Origin: JAJYRX01 sp041655275
GTDB lineage: Bacteria > Pseudomonadota > Gammaproteobacteria > Burkholderiales > Burkholderiaceae_B
DNA: 46,142 bases
Assembly: GCA_041655275.1 (NCBI GenBank)
Contig: JBBAFU010000017.1
Span: 1-46,142 of the forward strand
Reading direction: 5' to 3'
In this document: positions 1 to 8,952 of the stretch, piece after piece
How the letters are laid out: each line of letters begins with the position of its first letter
Position numbering within the stretch: the stretch's first letter is position 1
Notes under the pieces: model-generated
Databases searched by the model: none
Seen by the model: only the letters and a program-made list of their open reading frames with translations
What the model was told of the DNA's origin: nothing
Program-made: the position numbers and the translations under genes

Positions 1-64
1 TTCTTCTTGCATATCGATCACCATGACTAATGATCGACCACTTAAAGCCAAACCGCGAACGCTT

Positions 65-121
65 CAGACTCATCTCATGTTGGAAACGCGAGACCTCGCT
101 CAGACTCATGTCATATTGGAA
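65..121. repeat. Two imperfect direct repeats, possible insertion-sequence end
   Basis: Two 21-bp copies lie at 65-85 and 101-121, 36 bp apart, and agree at 19 of 21 positions; both begin CAGACTCAT and end TTGGAA. Spaced short repeats of this kind are typical transposase-binding sites at the ends of IS21-type elements. No transposase gene is in view, so this may be the end of an element lying to the left or a remnant. The assignment is an inference from repeat architecture only. Confidence 0.4.
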
Positions 122-137
122 AAGACTACAACTTGAC

Positions 138-156
138 GCGCCGCCTCGTGCGGCGC
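138..156. other. GC-rich stem-loop 5' of the TPP riboswitch
   Basis: A perfect 7-bp stem (GCGCCGC / GCGGCGC) closes a 5-nt loop. No T-run follows, so it is not a convincing intrinsic terminator. It sits just before the riboswitch and could be part of the leader RNA fold or belong to the mobile-element remnant on its left. Confidence 0.4.
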
Positions 157-166
157 TACGCTATCG

Positions 167-262
167 CCTTTACCTGGGGGAGTCCCTGCGGGGACTGAGA
201 ATCCGCATCCTGCGGTAACCCTTTGAACCTGATCCGGATCATGCCGGCGTAGGGAAGGAGCA
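167..262 (+). promoter_or_regulatory. TPP (thiamine pyrophosphate) riboswitch
   Basis: The stretch contains the thi-box hallmarks in order: a GGGGAGTCCC/GGGGAC hairpin followed by CTGAGA, then an ACCC...GAACCTGATC segment, and finally ATGCCGGCGTAGGGAAGGAG. These match the conserved pyrimidine- and pyrophosphate-sensing cores of TPP aptamers. The terminal AGGGAAGGAG overlaps the Shine-Dalgarno sequence of the next gene (ATG at 267), and no terminator lies between. Control is therefore probably translational: bound TPP would close the basal helix and hide the ribosome-binding site. The exact 5' boundary is uncertain by about 10 nt. Confidence 0.93.
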
Positions 263-266
263 TGAC

Positions 267-1709
267 ATGCTTTCATTCTGGCCTGCCCTGTTATGGCTGG
301 GGCTTTTCTGCGGCGCATTCGCGCTTGCCGGGCTGCTGCATTCGCGTCGCAGCCGCGATTCACTGGAAGACTACGTCGTTGCCCGCAACAGCCAGGGCGT
401 AACGGCCACCGTGCTCACCCTCATGGCCTCGGCCCTGGGCGCGTGGATATTGTTTGCCCCCGCGCAGGCGGCGACCTGGGGCGGGCTGGGTGCCATCATT
501 GGCTATGCGCTGGGCGCCATGGCGCCGCGTCTGGCCATGGTGCCGCTGGGCCAGCGCATGCGCCGGCTGATCCCCGAAGGCCATACACTGACCGAGTACG
601 TGATCGCACGCTACGGGCGCCCCATGTACGCCCTCACGCTGATCGTGATGATGTTCTACCTCTTCATCACGCTGACCGCCGAGATCACGGCCATGGCCAA
701 GCTGATGACGCTGCTGGCACCGATCCCGCTGTGGATGACGGCCACCCTGGTACTGGGCTCCACCCTGGTCTATACCTCCTGGGGCGGACTGCGGGCGACC
801 ATCTTCACCGACAAGCTGCAGATGCTCATCATCCTGCCGCTGCTGGTGCTGCTGGTCGTACTGGGCTGGCGCGCCGTGGGCGGGCCGGGCCCGGTGGTGC
901 AGGCCCTGCAGGACAAGGCGCCACAGCTGCTGAGCCTGACGGATGCGGGCGGGCTGAAGTCGGGCCTGACCTTCTTCATGGCGGTCCTGCTGACCGGCCT
1001 GTTCCATCAGGGCTACTGGCAGCGTATCTACGCCGCGCGCTCCACCCGCGCCATGCGCGCCGGCTTCATGATGGGCAGCATGCTCGTGGTGCCCGTCATC
1101 CTCGCCATGGGAGCCTTCGGGCTGGCCTTTGTGGCGCTGGGCATGGAAGGCGACAGCTCCGTGGCCCTGTTCAGCGTCATCCTGCCCGAGCAGCCAGCCT
1201 GGCTGCTGATCAGTATGATTCCCCTGGGTCTGGCCCTGGTCATGAGCAGCGTGGATACGGCCATCAGCGCTATCGCCAGCGTCATCGCGGTGGACACGCG
1301 CCGCCTGCTGCCCGATGCCGGCAGCGCCTGGCTGATGCGCCTGGCCCGTATCCTGATCTTCGTGCTGTCCATCCCCGTGCTGGTGGTGGCCGCCCAGGGC
1401 TACAGCGTGCTCTATCTGTTCCTGCTGGCCGATCTGCTGTGCTCGGCGGCGGCCTTTCCAGTGTTCTTCGGCCTGTACAATCGTCGCTGCAGCGGGCGCA
1501 TGGCGTTCGTGGCGACCCTGGCGGGCCTGGCTGCGGGCATCAGCCTGTTCCCCGCACCCGGCGCGCCACTCACCTGGCTGCTGGAATCCTTCCTGCTTGC
1601 GGCGCTGGTGCCGGTGGCCGTCATCTTTGTCCAGCTGGCGCTGAGTGCCGGCGCGCGCGAATTCGATCTGGAGAGTCTGGGTCGCCAGGTACGCCGTATC
1701 ACCGACTGA
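267..1709 (+). CDS. TPP-riboswitch-controlled sodium:solute symporter (ThiV-like)
   Basis: A 480-residue polytopic inner-membrane protein with about 13 hydrophobic segments and the sodium:solute symporter (SSS, SSF) layout. Visible are the early DYVVARNSQG segment, the HTLTEYVIARYG region and the SSVDTAISAIASV segment typical of the family. ATG at 267 is chosen because AAGGAG precedes it by 7 nt; the ATG at 262 is out of frame. The TPP riboswitch directly upstream implies uptake of thiamine or a precursor such as hydroxymethylpyrimidine; comparative studies have named a riboswitch-linked SSS transporter ThiV. Family assignment is firm; the substrate is inferred from regulation alone. Confidence 0.85.
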   Translation: MLSFWPALLWLGLFCGAFALAGLLHSRRSRDSLEDYVVARNSQGVTATVLTLMASALGAWILFAPAQAATWGGLGAIIGYALGAMAPRLAMVPLGQRMRRLIPEGHTLTEYVIARYGRPMYALTLIVMMFYLFITLTAEITAMAKLMTLLAPIPLWMTATLVLGSTLVYTSWGGLRATIFTDKLQMLIILPLLVLLVVLGWRAVGGPGPVVQALQDKAPQLLSLTDAGGLKSGLTFFMAVLLTGLFHQGYWQRIYAARSTRAMRAGFMMGSMLVVPVILAMGAFGLAFVALGMEGDSSVALFSVILPEQPAWLLISMIPLGLALVMSSVDTAISAIASVIAVDTRRLLPDAGSAWLMRLARILIFVLSIPVLVVAAQGYSVLYLFLLADLLCSAAAFPVFFGLYNRRCSGRMAFVATLAGLAAGISLFPAPGAPLTWLLESFLLAALVPVAVIFVQLALSAGAREFDLESLGRQVRRITD

Positions 1710-1803
1710 GACAGGTGCCTGCGCAAGACGTGCCCGCCACGGCAATGACGCTTGTTGTTATGATCGATAGCAGCTGAATACAAATGGCGGAGCACGCATC
1801 GCG

Positions 1804-3006
1804 ATGAGAGCGGCACTCATACCTTGGGCATTGTCGGGCGGTGCTGCAGTCACGGTGGGCTTCGGGCGGTTTGCCTATGCGCTCATCCTGCCCGCGATGC
1901 AGACCAGCCTTGGGCTCAGCTACGCACAGGCCGGCTGGCTCAACACCTCCAACTCCCTGGGCTATCTGCTGGGGTCCATACTTACCGCCCTGTATGTGGA
2001 GCGTCTGGGCAATCACCGCCTCTTCGTTGCCGGCATGCTGGTGACCACGCTCAGCCTGCTGGCCAATGGTCTGGTCAGTGACTTCTACCTGCTCAATATC
2101 ATCCGCTTCATCACCGGGCTATCGGCCGCCTGGGCCTTCATCAGCGGGGGCGTGCTGGCCAGTCTGCTGGGTGCGCGCGCCATGGTGATCTATTTTGGCG
2201 GCGGCGGCAGCGGCATGCTGCTGAGCGGCGCCAGCCTGCCCTGGCTGTTCGAATTTGCCGGCCCCCAGGCCTGGCCCTGGGCATGGGCCGGCACGGCGGC
2301 CCTGTGCACGCCCATCACGATCGCGGCACTGGCCGCAGCGCGCTACAGCGTGGCACCCGCCCCCAGCCGGCAGCGCACGGCCTGGTCGTGGCGCCCCTGC
2401 GCACCGGCCTTTCTGGCCTACTTCATGTTTGGCCTGGGCTATATCGCCTACATGACTTTCATCATCGCCTGGGTACGCCTGCAGGCGACCGACAGCCCGC
2501 TGCCCATGGCAGCAATCAGCTCCATCATGTGGACGCTGCTGGGCGTGATGTGCATGATGGCTCCCAGGGTGTGGTCGGGCGTCTTTGCAGCGCATACCAA
2601 TGGATTGCCCATGGCCGCCACCATGGTAACCCTGGGCACGGGCGCCCTGCTGCCGCTGCTGGTGCCCAGCCTGGCGGGCATCTGGGCATCGGCCGCGCTG
2701 GTGGGGGTAAGCGTACTGATGGTGCCTTCGGGCGTCACGGGCTTCGTGAAGAACAACCTGCCCGCCGCAGCCTGGGGCAGCGCCCTGGCACTGGCCACCA
2801 CACTGTTTGCCATTGGCCAGACCATAGGGCCGGTGGCCGCAGGCTGGATCAGCGACCTTGCAGGCAACCTGTCAGTGGGGCTGGGCCTTTCGGCCGGCAT
2901 ATTGTTTGCCGGCGCGATCCTGGCATGGTTACAGGCACCACTGGCGCAGGATCACGATCATGAAGAGCTCAGGCCGCAACCAGGGCCTGCGGGCGAACGC
3001 CCGTGA
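1804..3006 (+). CDS. MFS transporter, YbfB/YjiJ family
   Basis: A 400-residue protein with about 12 membrane segments. The N-terminus GGAAVTVGFGRFAYALILPAM, followed by LGLSYAQAGWLNTSNSLGYLLGS, is the signature of the YbfB/YjiJ group of major facilitator transporters. The usual MFS pattern of two six-helix halves is visible, with a longer polar linker around residues 170-200 (APAPSRQRTAW). It starts 94 bp after the symporter on the same strand, so co-transcription is possible but no riboswitch precedes it directly. The last 38 bp overlap the end of the convergent nitronate monooxygenase gene. Substrate is unknown. Confidence 0.85.
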   Translation: MRAALIPWALSGGAAVTVGFGRFAYALILPAMQTSLGLSYAQAGWLNTSNSLGYLLGSILTALYVERLGNHRLFVAGMLVTTLSLLANGLVSDFYLLNIIRFITGLSAAWAFISGGVLASLLGARAMVIYFGGGGSGMLLSGASLPWLFEFAGPQAWPWAWAGTAALCTPITIAALAAARYSVAPAPSRQRTAWSWRPCAPAFLAYFMFGLGYIAYMTFIIAWVRLQATDSPLPMAAISSIMWTLLGVMCMMAPRVWSGVFAAHTNGLPMAATMVTLGTGALLPLLVPSLAGIWASAALVGVSVLMVPSGVTGFVKNNLPAAAWGSALALATTLFAIGQTIGPVAAGWISDLAGNLSVGLGLSAGILFAGAILAWLQAPLAQDHDHEELRPQPGPAGERP

Positions 3007-4135
3007 GCATGTATTCGATCAATTCCTTGACCGGACGGATGGCGTTGCCAAAAGGCAACACTTCGCTGCTGCGGAAGAACAGGCCGCGCTTGACATCACC
3101 TTGCAGGGCGAAAGCAAGCTGGGTGTCGATGCAGAACTGGCCCCAGCCGGGAATGCCGTCACGGAAACCGCACTTCACCAGGCAATCGAAGCCCGCCGTG
3201 CACGGCCGCGGCTTGGCAATCTCTTGCAGGCGATCGAGCTTGGCCAGATAGTTTTCGAGCCAGGGCGTGCGCACTGCACGTGCGGGCAGGCCCGCCGTAC
3301 TGGTGAAGGTGACCGTGTCTTCGGGACGCGCATCGGCCAGCACACGCTTGAAGTTGATGTGGGCATCCCCTTCTTCGCTCACGGCAAACGCGGTACCCAG
3401 CTGAACGGCGCTGGCACCCAGATCGAGCAGCTCGCGCAGCTGCTCATGCTGATGCAGACCGCCCGCAACGATAAGGGGAATATTCTCGCGCTCTATCCCC
3501 AGATCCTTGAACAGCTGCAAGGTGCCTTCGACAACGTTGGGCGACTCATATTCCGGCTTGTCAATGTCGTCCGCACTGGCCACGCCCAGGTGACCGGCGG
3601 CAAACTTGGGGTTTTCAATCAGAATGGCGTCGGGCAGACGATTCTTGCGCATCCACTTCCTGATGACCAGACCGATGCCGCGCACGTCGGAAAGCACGGG
3701 AATGATGGCGACCTTGGCAAAGTCACGCGTCAGATCGGGCAGATCAAGCGGCAGGCCTGCGCCCACGACAATGGCATGTGCCCCGCTTTCGCAGGCCTGG
3801 CGTACCGAACGGGCGTATTCGGACAGTGCCTTCATGACGTTCACGGCGATCATGCCATGGCCGCCGGAAAGCTCGAGCCCCTTCTTGATCTCGCGATCGA
3901 GTGCGACCAGGTTGGCAGCGTCGATGAGATCCTTGTTGCGCGAGCGCCCGGTTTTTTCCATCAGATCGCCGTGATGGCGTCGCTGATCGACACTGGAAAT
4001 CGTGCCCATGGCCCCGAGGGAGGCGACGGTGCCGGCCAGACGGTGTGCCGAAATACCTACCCCCATGCCACCTTGTACGATAGGCAGGAGCGAGCGTCCC
4101 TTGAGGGTGAAGTTCTGCAGCGCTGAAGTGAACAC
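2969..4135 (-). CDS. Nitronate monooxygenase / 2-nitropropane dioxygenase family flavoprotein
   Basis: About 388 residues forming an FMN-binding TIM barrel of the NMO family (PF03060), which oxidises alkyl nitronates or related compounds. Visible motifs are LPIVQGGMGVGIS near the N-terminus, GAHAIVVGAGLPLDLP, and the FMN-phosphate region PLIVAGGLHQHEQLRELLDLGASAVQLGTAF. The C-terminal Cys-containing segment (TAGFDCLVKCGF) is typical of the longer bacterial form. GTG at 4135 is preferred because AAGGA lies 9 nt upstream; an in-frame TTG at 4162 would add nine residues. It follows hemN by 34 bp on the same strand. The real substrate is not evident. Confidence 0.85.
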   Translation of the reverse strand: MFTSALQNFTLKGRSLLPIVQGGMGVGISAHRLAGTVASLGAMGTISSVDQRRHHGDLMEKTGRSRNKDLIDAANLVALDREIKKGLELSGGHGMIAVNVMKALSEYARSVRQACESGAHAIVVGAGLPLDLPDLTRDFAKVAIIPVLSDVRGIGLVIRKWMRKNRLPDAILIENPKFAAGHLGVASADDIDKPEYESPNVVEGTLQLFKDLGIERENIPLIVAGGLHQHEQLRELLDLGASAVQLGTAFAVSEEGDAHINFKRVLADARPEDTVTFTSTAGLPARAVRTPWLENYLAKLDRLQEIAKPRPCTAGFDCLVKCGFRDGIPGWGQFCIDTQLAFALQGDVKRGLFFRSSEVLPFGNAIRPVKELIEYMLTGVRPQALVAA

Positions 4136-4169
4136 TGTCGGAATTCCTTGAAGAGGCGGCAACCGGTAA

Positions 4170-5588
4170 TCAGATCAGCCGCGAATAAGTCGAGGTGGTC
4201 GGCCGCCCCAGATGAGCGTCGAACACCATGCCAATGGCGCGCACAAACAGGCGGCCCTTGGGCGTGATGTGCAGGATGCCGTCATCGAGTTCGAGCAGGC
4301 CGGCATCCTGATATACCTGCAGGCGCTCGAGCTCCGAAGCGAAGCAATCCGGGAAGGCCAGGCCGTATTTTTCGGCCATGCCCGGGAGATCAAGCGGCAT
4401 GCTGCACATGATGCGCATGATGATTTCCCTGCGTAACCTGTCATCATCCGATAATTCGTAGCCTTTTGCAATAGGCAATTGACCCAGATCAAGCATTTCA
4501 TACCAGGCCTTGAGCGAATGCGCCGCCTGGCTATATGCGTACTCGAGCTTGCCGATGGAGGACAGGCCAAGACCGACCATATCGCAATCCGCCCGGGTTG
4601 TATAGCCCTGAAAATTCCGGTGCAGACTGCCGTCCATGCCCGCCCGGCTGAGCTCGTCGTCCGGCAGGGCGAAATGATCCAGACCGATATAGACGTAGCC
4701 TGCATCCAGCAGACGGCGCATGGCCATCAGGAAGATCTGCAAACGCGTTTCGGCGCTGGGCAGATCTTCGTCGCGAATGAGCCGCTGGGCCTTGAAGCGT
4801 GAAGGCAGGTGGGCGTAGTTATAGAGCGCGATGCGATCGGGCATCAGGCGCACAACGTGATCCAGGGTGCGATCGAAACTGGCGAGCGTCTGCAGCGGCA
4901 GGCCGTAGATGAGATCCATGTTGATGGAACCAAAGCCATGGCGCCGGCTGCTGGCGAGCGCCGCTTCGACCATCTCGAGCGGCTGGATGCGGTTGACGGC
5001 CCTTTGTACATCCGGGTCAAAGTCCTGCACGCCGAAGCTGGTGCGGTTGAAACCCATGGCCGCCAGGGCGCCGAGCCGGCCGTCATCAATGGTGCGCGGA
5101 TCGATCTCTATGCTGAGCTCGGCATCATCGGTGAACTCGAAATGCCGCTTGAGCAGGCGCATGAGCCCGGCCAGGCCTTCATCATCGCCGAAAGTGGGTG
5201 TGCCCCCGCCCAGATGCAGCTGGCGTGCGACACGGGCATCGCCCAGCTCCGGGTCCAGCAGTGCCAGTTCGCGATCCAGATAGTCCATGTACTGCAGGGA
5301 GCGTGAATGATCCTGGGTGATGATCTTGTTGCACGCGCAGAAGTAGCACAGCGAGTGGCAAAACGGCAGGTGCACGTACACCGACAGCGGCGCCACCGTT
5401 TCGGCGGCAAGCCGTTGCGCCAGATGGTGGCGGTAGCGCGTTGCGTCGTAATGGGTATGAAAACGATCAGCCGTGGGGTAGGAGGTATAGCGCGGGCCGG
5501 AGACGTCGAAGCGGCGGATGAGCGACTCCGAAATGTCGATTTCGGTGAATGCGGCTCGCACGGGGGCGCCGGTGGCGGTAGTAGTCAA
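4170..5588 (-). CDS. hemN: Oxygen-independent coproporphyrinogen III oxidase
   Basis: A 472-residue radical-SAM enzyme that decarboxylates coproporphyrinogen III to protoporphyrinogen IX in anaerobic haem synthesis. The 4Fe-4S/SAM motif is CHSLCYFC (Cys77, Cys81, Cys84) in VHLPFCHSLCYFCACNK, followed by LGGGTPTF. The N-terminal extension PRYTSYPTADRF and the C-terminal domain ending in GMVFDAHL mark true HemN rather than the shorter HemW. Length fits the family (about 457 in E. coli). The start is TTG at 5588, supported by AGGAG 8 nt upstream. No clear FNR/ANR box (TTGAT-N4-ATCAA) was seen upstream, although such regulation is common. Confidence 0.95.
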   Translation of the reverse strand: MTTTATGAPVRAAFTEIDISESLIRRFDVSGPRYTSYPTADRFHTHYDATRYRHHLAQRLAAETVAPLSVYVHLPFCHSLCYFCACNKIITQDHSRSLQYMDYLDRELALLDPELGDARVARQLHLGGGTPTFGDDEGLAGLMRLLKRHFEFTDDAELSIEIDPRTIDDGRLGALAAMGFNRTSFGVQDFDPDVQRAVNRIQPLEMVEAALASSRRHGFGSINMDLIYGLPLQTLASFDRTLDHVVRLMPDRIALYNYAHLPSRFKAQRLIRDEDLPSAETRLQIFLMAMRRLLDAGYVYIGLDHFALPDDELSRAGMDGSLHRNFQGYTTRADCDMVGLGLSSIGKLEYAYSQAAHSLKAWYEMLDLGQLPIAKGYELSDDDRLRREIIMRIMCSMPLDLPGMAEKYGLAFPDCFASELERLQVYQDAGLLELDDGILHITPKGRLFVRAIGMVFDAHLGRPTTSTYSRLI

Positions 5589-5606
5589 CAGTCAGGCTCC
5601 TGAGCG

Positions 5607-5620
5607 ATGAAGTGCTTCAT
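5607..5620. promoter_or_regulatory. Short palindrome in the hemN-mnhA divergent promoter region
   Basis: ATGAAGTGCTTCAT has 6-bp inverted arms around a central TG. It lies 18 bp upstream of the hemN start, between hemN and the antiporter operon. It could be an operator for either gene, but it matches no regulator site I recognise and could be fortuitous. Confidence 0.3.
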
Positions 5621-5692
5621 TCACTCCGTGGATAACGACAACATATCGTATTATTAAACATCTGCACCAGAATTTCACTGAATCCTCCCCGA

Positions 5693-8608
5693 ATGCTGCT
5701 TATCCTCCTTCTTGCCCTACCGTTTGCCGGCAGCGCGATCGCGGCCTTTTTGCCGTCGAATGCAAGAAATCTGGAGGCCTGGCTGGCCGGGTTCGTGGCG
5801 CTGGTCTGCGCCATGGTCGTCATTATCCACTTTCCGGCCGTCCAGGCCGGCCAAGTCCCCAGTGTCAGCATGGCCTGGCTGCCCGGCCTGGGTGTGAACT
5901 TCAGCATACGCCTGGACGGCTACGCCTGGTTGTTCAGCCTGATCGTGACGGTGATGGGCCTGCTCATCGTCGTCTATGCGCGCTACTACATGTCACCGGA
6001 AGACCCGGTGCCGCGCTTCTTCTCCTTTCTGCTCGCCTTCATGGGCTCCATGCTGGGCGTGGTCGTCTCGGGCAACCTGATACAGATGGTGGTGTTCTGG
6101 GAGCTGACCAGCCTGTCGTCCTTCATGCTGATCGGTTACTGGCACCACCGGCTGGATGCGCGCCGCGGTGCGCGCATGTCGCTCATCATCACGGGTTCGG
6201 GCGGGCTGTGCCTGCTGGCCGGCGTACTGTTGCTGGGCCAGGTGGTAGGCAGCACGGATCTGGATGTGGTGCTCAACGCCGGCCCGCTGGTGCGCGCCCA
6301 TGCCTGGTACCCTGCCATAGTGGTCCTGGTGGCGCTGGGCGCGCTCACCAAGAGTGCGCAATTCCCCTTTCATGTATGGCTGCCCAATGCCATGGCGGCA
6401 CCCACACCGGTGTCCGCCTACCTGCATTCGGCCACCATGGTGAAGGCCGGCGTCTTCCTGCTGGCACGCCTGTGGCCGGTGCTGGCGGGTACGCCGCTGT
6501 GGGGCTGGATCATCGGCGGCGCGGGCCTGGCCTCGCTCGTCTTCGGCGCCTATGCGGCCACATTCCAGCGCGATATGAAAGGCTTGCTGGCGTATTCGAC
6601 CATGAGTCATCTGGGCCTGATCACGCTGCTGCTGGGGCTGAATACGCGCATCGGTCTGGTGGCCGCCCTGTTCCACATCATCAATCACGCCACCTTCAAG
6701 GCTTCGCTGTTCATGGCGGCGGGCATCGTCGATCACGAGAGCGGCACACGCGACATGACGCGACTTTCAGGCCTGTACCGGCACATGCCCATTACCGCGA
6801 CGCTGGCAGTGGTGGCCGCCGCCGCAATGGCGGGCGTGCCGCTGCTCAACGGCTTCCTGTCCAAGGAAATGTTCTTTGCCGAGACCGTGTTCGCGAGCGG
6901 CCACGGCGCGTTGCACTACGGGCTGCCGGCGGCCGCCGTGCTGGCAGGCGCCTTCAGCGTGGCCTATTCCGTGCGCTTCATCACCCAGGTGTTCTTCGGC
7001 CCGCCCGCCGAAGATCTGCCGCGCACGCCGCATGAGCCGCAGCGGCTGATGCTGATTCCCAGCGCGATACTGGTGTTTGCCTGCCTGGTCGTGGGCATGC
7101 TGCCCGGCCCCACCGTAGGCCCCATTCTGGAGATGGCGGGCACGGCCATCCTGGGTGTGTCCACACCCGAGTACAGCCTGCGCATCTGGCATGGCATCAA
7201 CCTGCCGCTGATCATGAGCTTCCTGGCCCTGGGGCTGGGCCTGTCGATAGTGGCCGTGCTGCGCCGGCACTATGGCACCCAGCCCGCACCCGCGCCACTG
7301 GTCCAGGGACTGGACGGGCGACGCGCTTTCGAGCTGCTGATGGAGGGCCTGGACGCCGCAAGCCTGGCGCTGCTGGGTATGCTGCGCTCGGGCAAGCTTC
7401 AGGTGCAGATATTGCTGGTGGTGATCTGCAGCCTGGGCGTGGCAATGCTGCCGCTCTCAGGGCTGGGCTGGATTTCAGACACGCGGCACACGCCCATGCA
7501 TCCGGTGTTTGCCCTGCTCTGGCTGGCGGGCGGTGCCTGCGCCATCGGTTGCGCCTGGCTGGCCAAATACCATCGCCCGGCCGCGCTGCTGATGTCGGGC
7601 GGTGCCGGCCTGGCCACCGTACTCACCTTCGCCTGGCTGTCGGCACCCGATCTTGCGCTCACACAGCTGGCCGTCGAGGTGGTCACCATCGTGCTCATCC
7701 TGCTGGGGCTGCGCTGGCTGCCGCGCCGCATCGAGGAGTTCGAGCTGCGCTTCGGCAATGGCGTGCGCGCCCTGAGCCGGCGCACGCGTGACCTGCTCAT
7801 TGCCACCGCTGGCGGCCTGGGTCTGGCGGCCCTGGCCCATGCCCTGCTCACCCGCCCGGCGCCGGAAGGCATTTCATCCTTTTTCGTGGAGCAGTCCCTG
7901 CCCATGGGGGGCGGCGCCAACGTGGTCAACGTCATCCTGGTGGATTTCCGCGCATTCGACACGCTGGGCGAGATCACGGTACTGGGTGTGGTAGCGCTGT
8001 CGGTGTTTGCCTTGTTGCGCCGCTTCCGCCCGCCGGCGGAGACCATGACCCTGCCCGAACCGCGTCAGAGGCGCGTCGTTTCGCCCAAGCTGCGCGGGCG
8101 GTTTGCCGAACCGGACCCGCATGCCCTGGTGCCTGAAGGCGTGATGCGCGTGCCGGCGGTGCTGGCCCGCCTGCTGCTGCCGATTGCAGCGCTCATCTCC
8201 GTGTACTTCCTGCTGCGCGGCCACAATCTTCCCGGAGGCGGCTTCCTGGGCGGGCTCATTTTTGCCACCGCGCTCATCCTGCAATACATGGTGGGCGGCG
8301 TCATCTGGGTCGAGGCGCGCCCCCATATCCATCCGCAGATCTGGCTGTCGCTGGGCCTGCTGGCCGCCGGCAGCGCGGCCATGCTCGTCTGGCTGGGTGC
8401 CCGCCCCTTCCTGTCGGCACTGACGCTGACACTGGAACTGCCATGGATGGGGCCGCTACACCTGTCGAGCGTGCTGCTGTTCGATGTGGGCGTCTACCTG
8501 CTGGTGGTCGGGGCCACCGTACTCATGCTGGTTGCCCTGGCCCACCAGTCCCTGCGCCTGCACCGCATGCCGGCACCCGCAACCCCTGTCGAGAAGGAAA
8601 CCCGCTGA
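5693..8608 (+). CDS. mnhA: Monovalent cation/H+ antiporter subunit A, with subunit B fused
   Basis: A 971-residue membrane protein and the largest subunit of a Mrp/Mnh/Pha-type multisubunit Na+(K+)/H+ antiporter. Residues 1 to about 520 form a NuoL-like core (VFWELTSLSSFMLIGYWH; the transmembrane Lys/His motif FPFHVWLPNAMAAPTPVSAYLHSATMVKAG). The middle carries the MrpA C-terminal domain with LAVEVVTIVLILLGLRWLP. From about residue 800 an MnhB domain is fused (LLRGHNLPGGGFLGGLIF). This A-B fusion is characteristic of the PhaAB form in proteobacteria. It opens a tightly coupled operon; its stop overlaps the next start (TGATG). Functions are pH and salt homeostasis at the inner membrane. Confidence 0.94.
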   Translation: MLLILLLALPFAGSAIAAFLPSNARNLEAWLAGFVALVCAMVVIIHFPAVQAGQVPSVSMAWLPGLGVNFSIRLDGYAWLFSLIVTVMGLLIVVYARYYMSPEDPVPRFFSFLLAFMGSMLGVVVSGNLIQMVVFWELTSLSSFMLIGYWHHRLDARRGARMSLIITGSGGLCLLAGVLLLGQVVGSTDLDVVLNAGPLVRAHAWYPAIVVLVALGALTKSAQFPFHVWLPNAMAAPTPVSAYLHSATMVKAGVFLLARLWPVLAGTPLWGWIIGGAGLASLVFGAYAATFQRDMKGLLAYSTMSHLGLITLLLGLNTRIGLVAALFHIINHATFKASLFMAAGIVDHESGTRDMTRLSGLYRHMPITATLAVVAAAAMAGVPLLNGFLSKEMFFAETVFASGHGALHYGLPAAAVLAGAFSVAYSVRFITQVFFGPPAEDLPRTPHEPQRLMLIPSAILVFACLVVGMLPGPTVGPILEMAGTAILGVSTPEYSLRIWHGINLPLIMSFLALGLGLSIVAVLRRHYGTQPAPAPLVQGLDGRRAFELLMEGLDAASLALLGMLRSGKLQVQILLVVICSLGVAMLPLSGLGWISDTRHTPMHPVFALLWLAGGACAIGCAWLAKYHRPAALLMSGGAGLATVLTFAWLSAPDLALTQLAVEVVTIVLILLGLRWLPRRIEEFELRFGNGVRALSRRTRDLLIATAGGLGLAALAHALLTRPAPEGISSFFVEQSLPMGGGANVVNVILVDFRAFDTLGEITVLGVVALSVFALLRRFRPPAETMTLPEPRQRRVVSPKLRGRFAEPDPHALVPEGVMRVPAVLARLLLPIAALISVYFLLRGHNLPGGGFLGGLIFATALILQYMVGGVIWVEARPHIHPQIWLSLGLLAAGSAAMLVWLGARPFLSALTLTLELPWMGPLHLSSVLLFDVGVYLLVVGATVLMLVALAHQSLRLHRMPAPATPVEKETR

Positions 8609-8952
8609 TGGAAGTCGTGTTGTCTCTGGCCATTGGCGTCATGGGAGGCTCGGGCATCTGGCTCATGCTGCGTCCGCGCACCTTCCAGGTCATCATGGGG
8701 CTGTCGCTGATGTCGTATGCCGTGAATCTGTTCATCTTCGCCATGGGCCGCATCACGCTGGGTGCACCGCCGGTGGTCGACGCGGCCTGGCTGGGTGATC
8801 CCGACCACTATGCCGATCCCCTGCCACAGGCCCTGGTACTCACGGCCATCGTGATCAGTTTTGCGACGACGGCGCTCTTCCTGGTGGTGCTGCTGGCATC
8901 GCGCGGGCTGTCGGGCACCGACCACGTCGATGGTGCGGAGCACGACCAGTGA
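8608..8952 (+). CDS. mnhC: Na+/H+ antiporter subunit C
   Basis: A 114-residue, three-helix protein homologous to the respiratory complex I subunit NuoK. Visible is GIWLMLRPRTFQVIMGLSLMSYAVNLFIF, followed by DPLPQALVLTAIVISFATTALFLVVLLA, the family's conserved core. ATG at 8608 overlaps the stop of subunit A by one base, and the stop overlaps the GTG of subunit D, so translation is probably coupled. A longer upstream reading is rejected because it lies inside the subunit A gene. Confidence 0.94.
   Translation: MEVVLSLAIGVMGGSGIWLMLRPRTFQVIMGLSLMSYAVNLFIFAMGRITLGAPPVVDAAWLGDPDHYADPLPQALVLTAIVISFATTALFLVVLLASRGLSGTDHVDGAEHDQ

Noticed and set aside
360..1745. A 461-residue minus-strand ORF opposite the symporter
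   Set aside because: Its His/Gln-rich composition is that of an antisense shadow of a GC-rich membrane protein gene.
2858..4126. A 422-residue plus-strand ORF opposite the nitronate monooxygenase
   Set aside because: It is the antisense shadow of a well-conserved flavoprotein gene.
5588..5692. FNR/ANR box for hemN
   Set aside because: I looked for TTGAT-N4-ATCAA and found nothing close; only an unrelated short palindrome is present.
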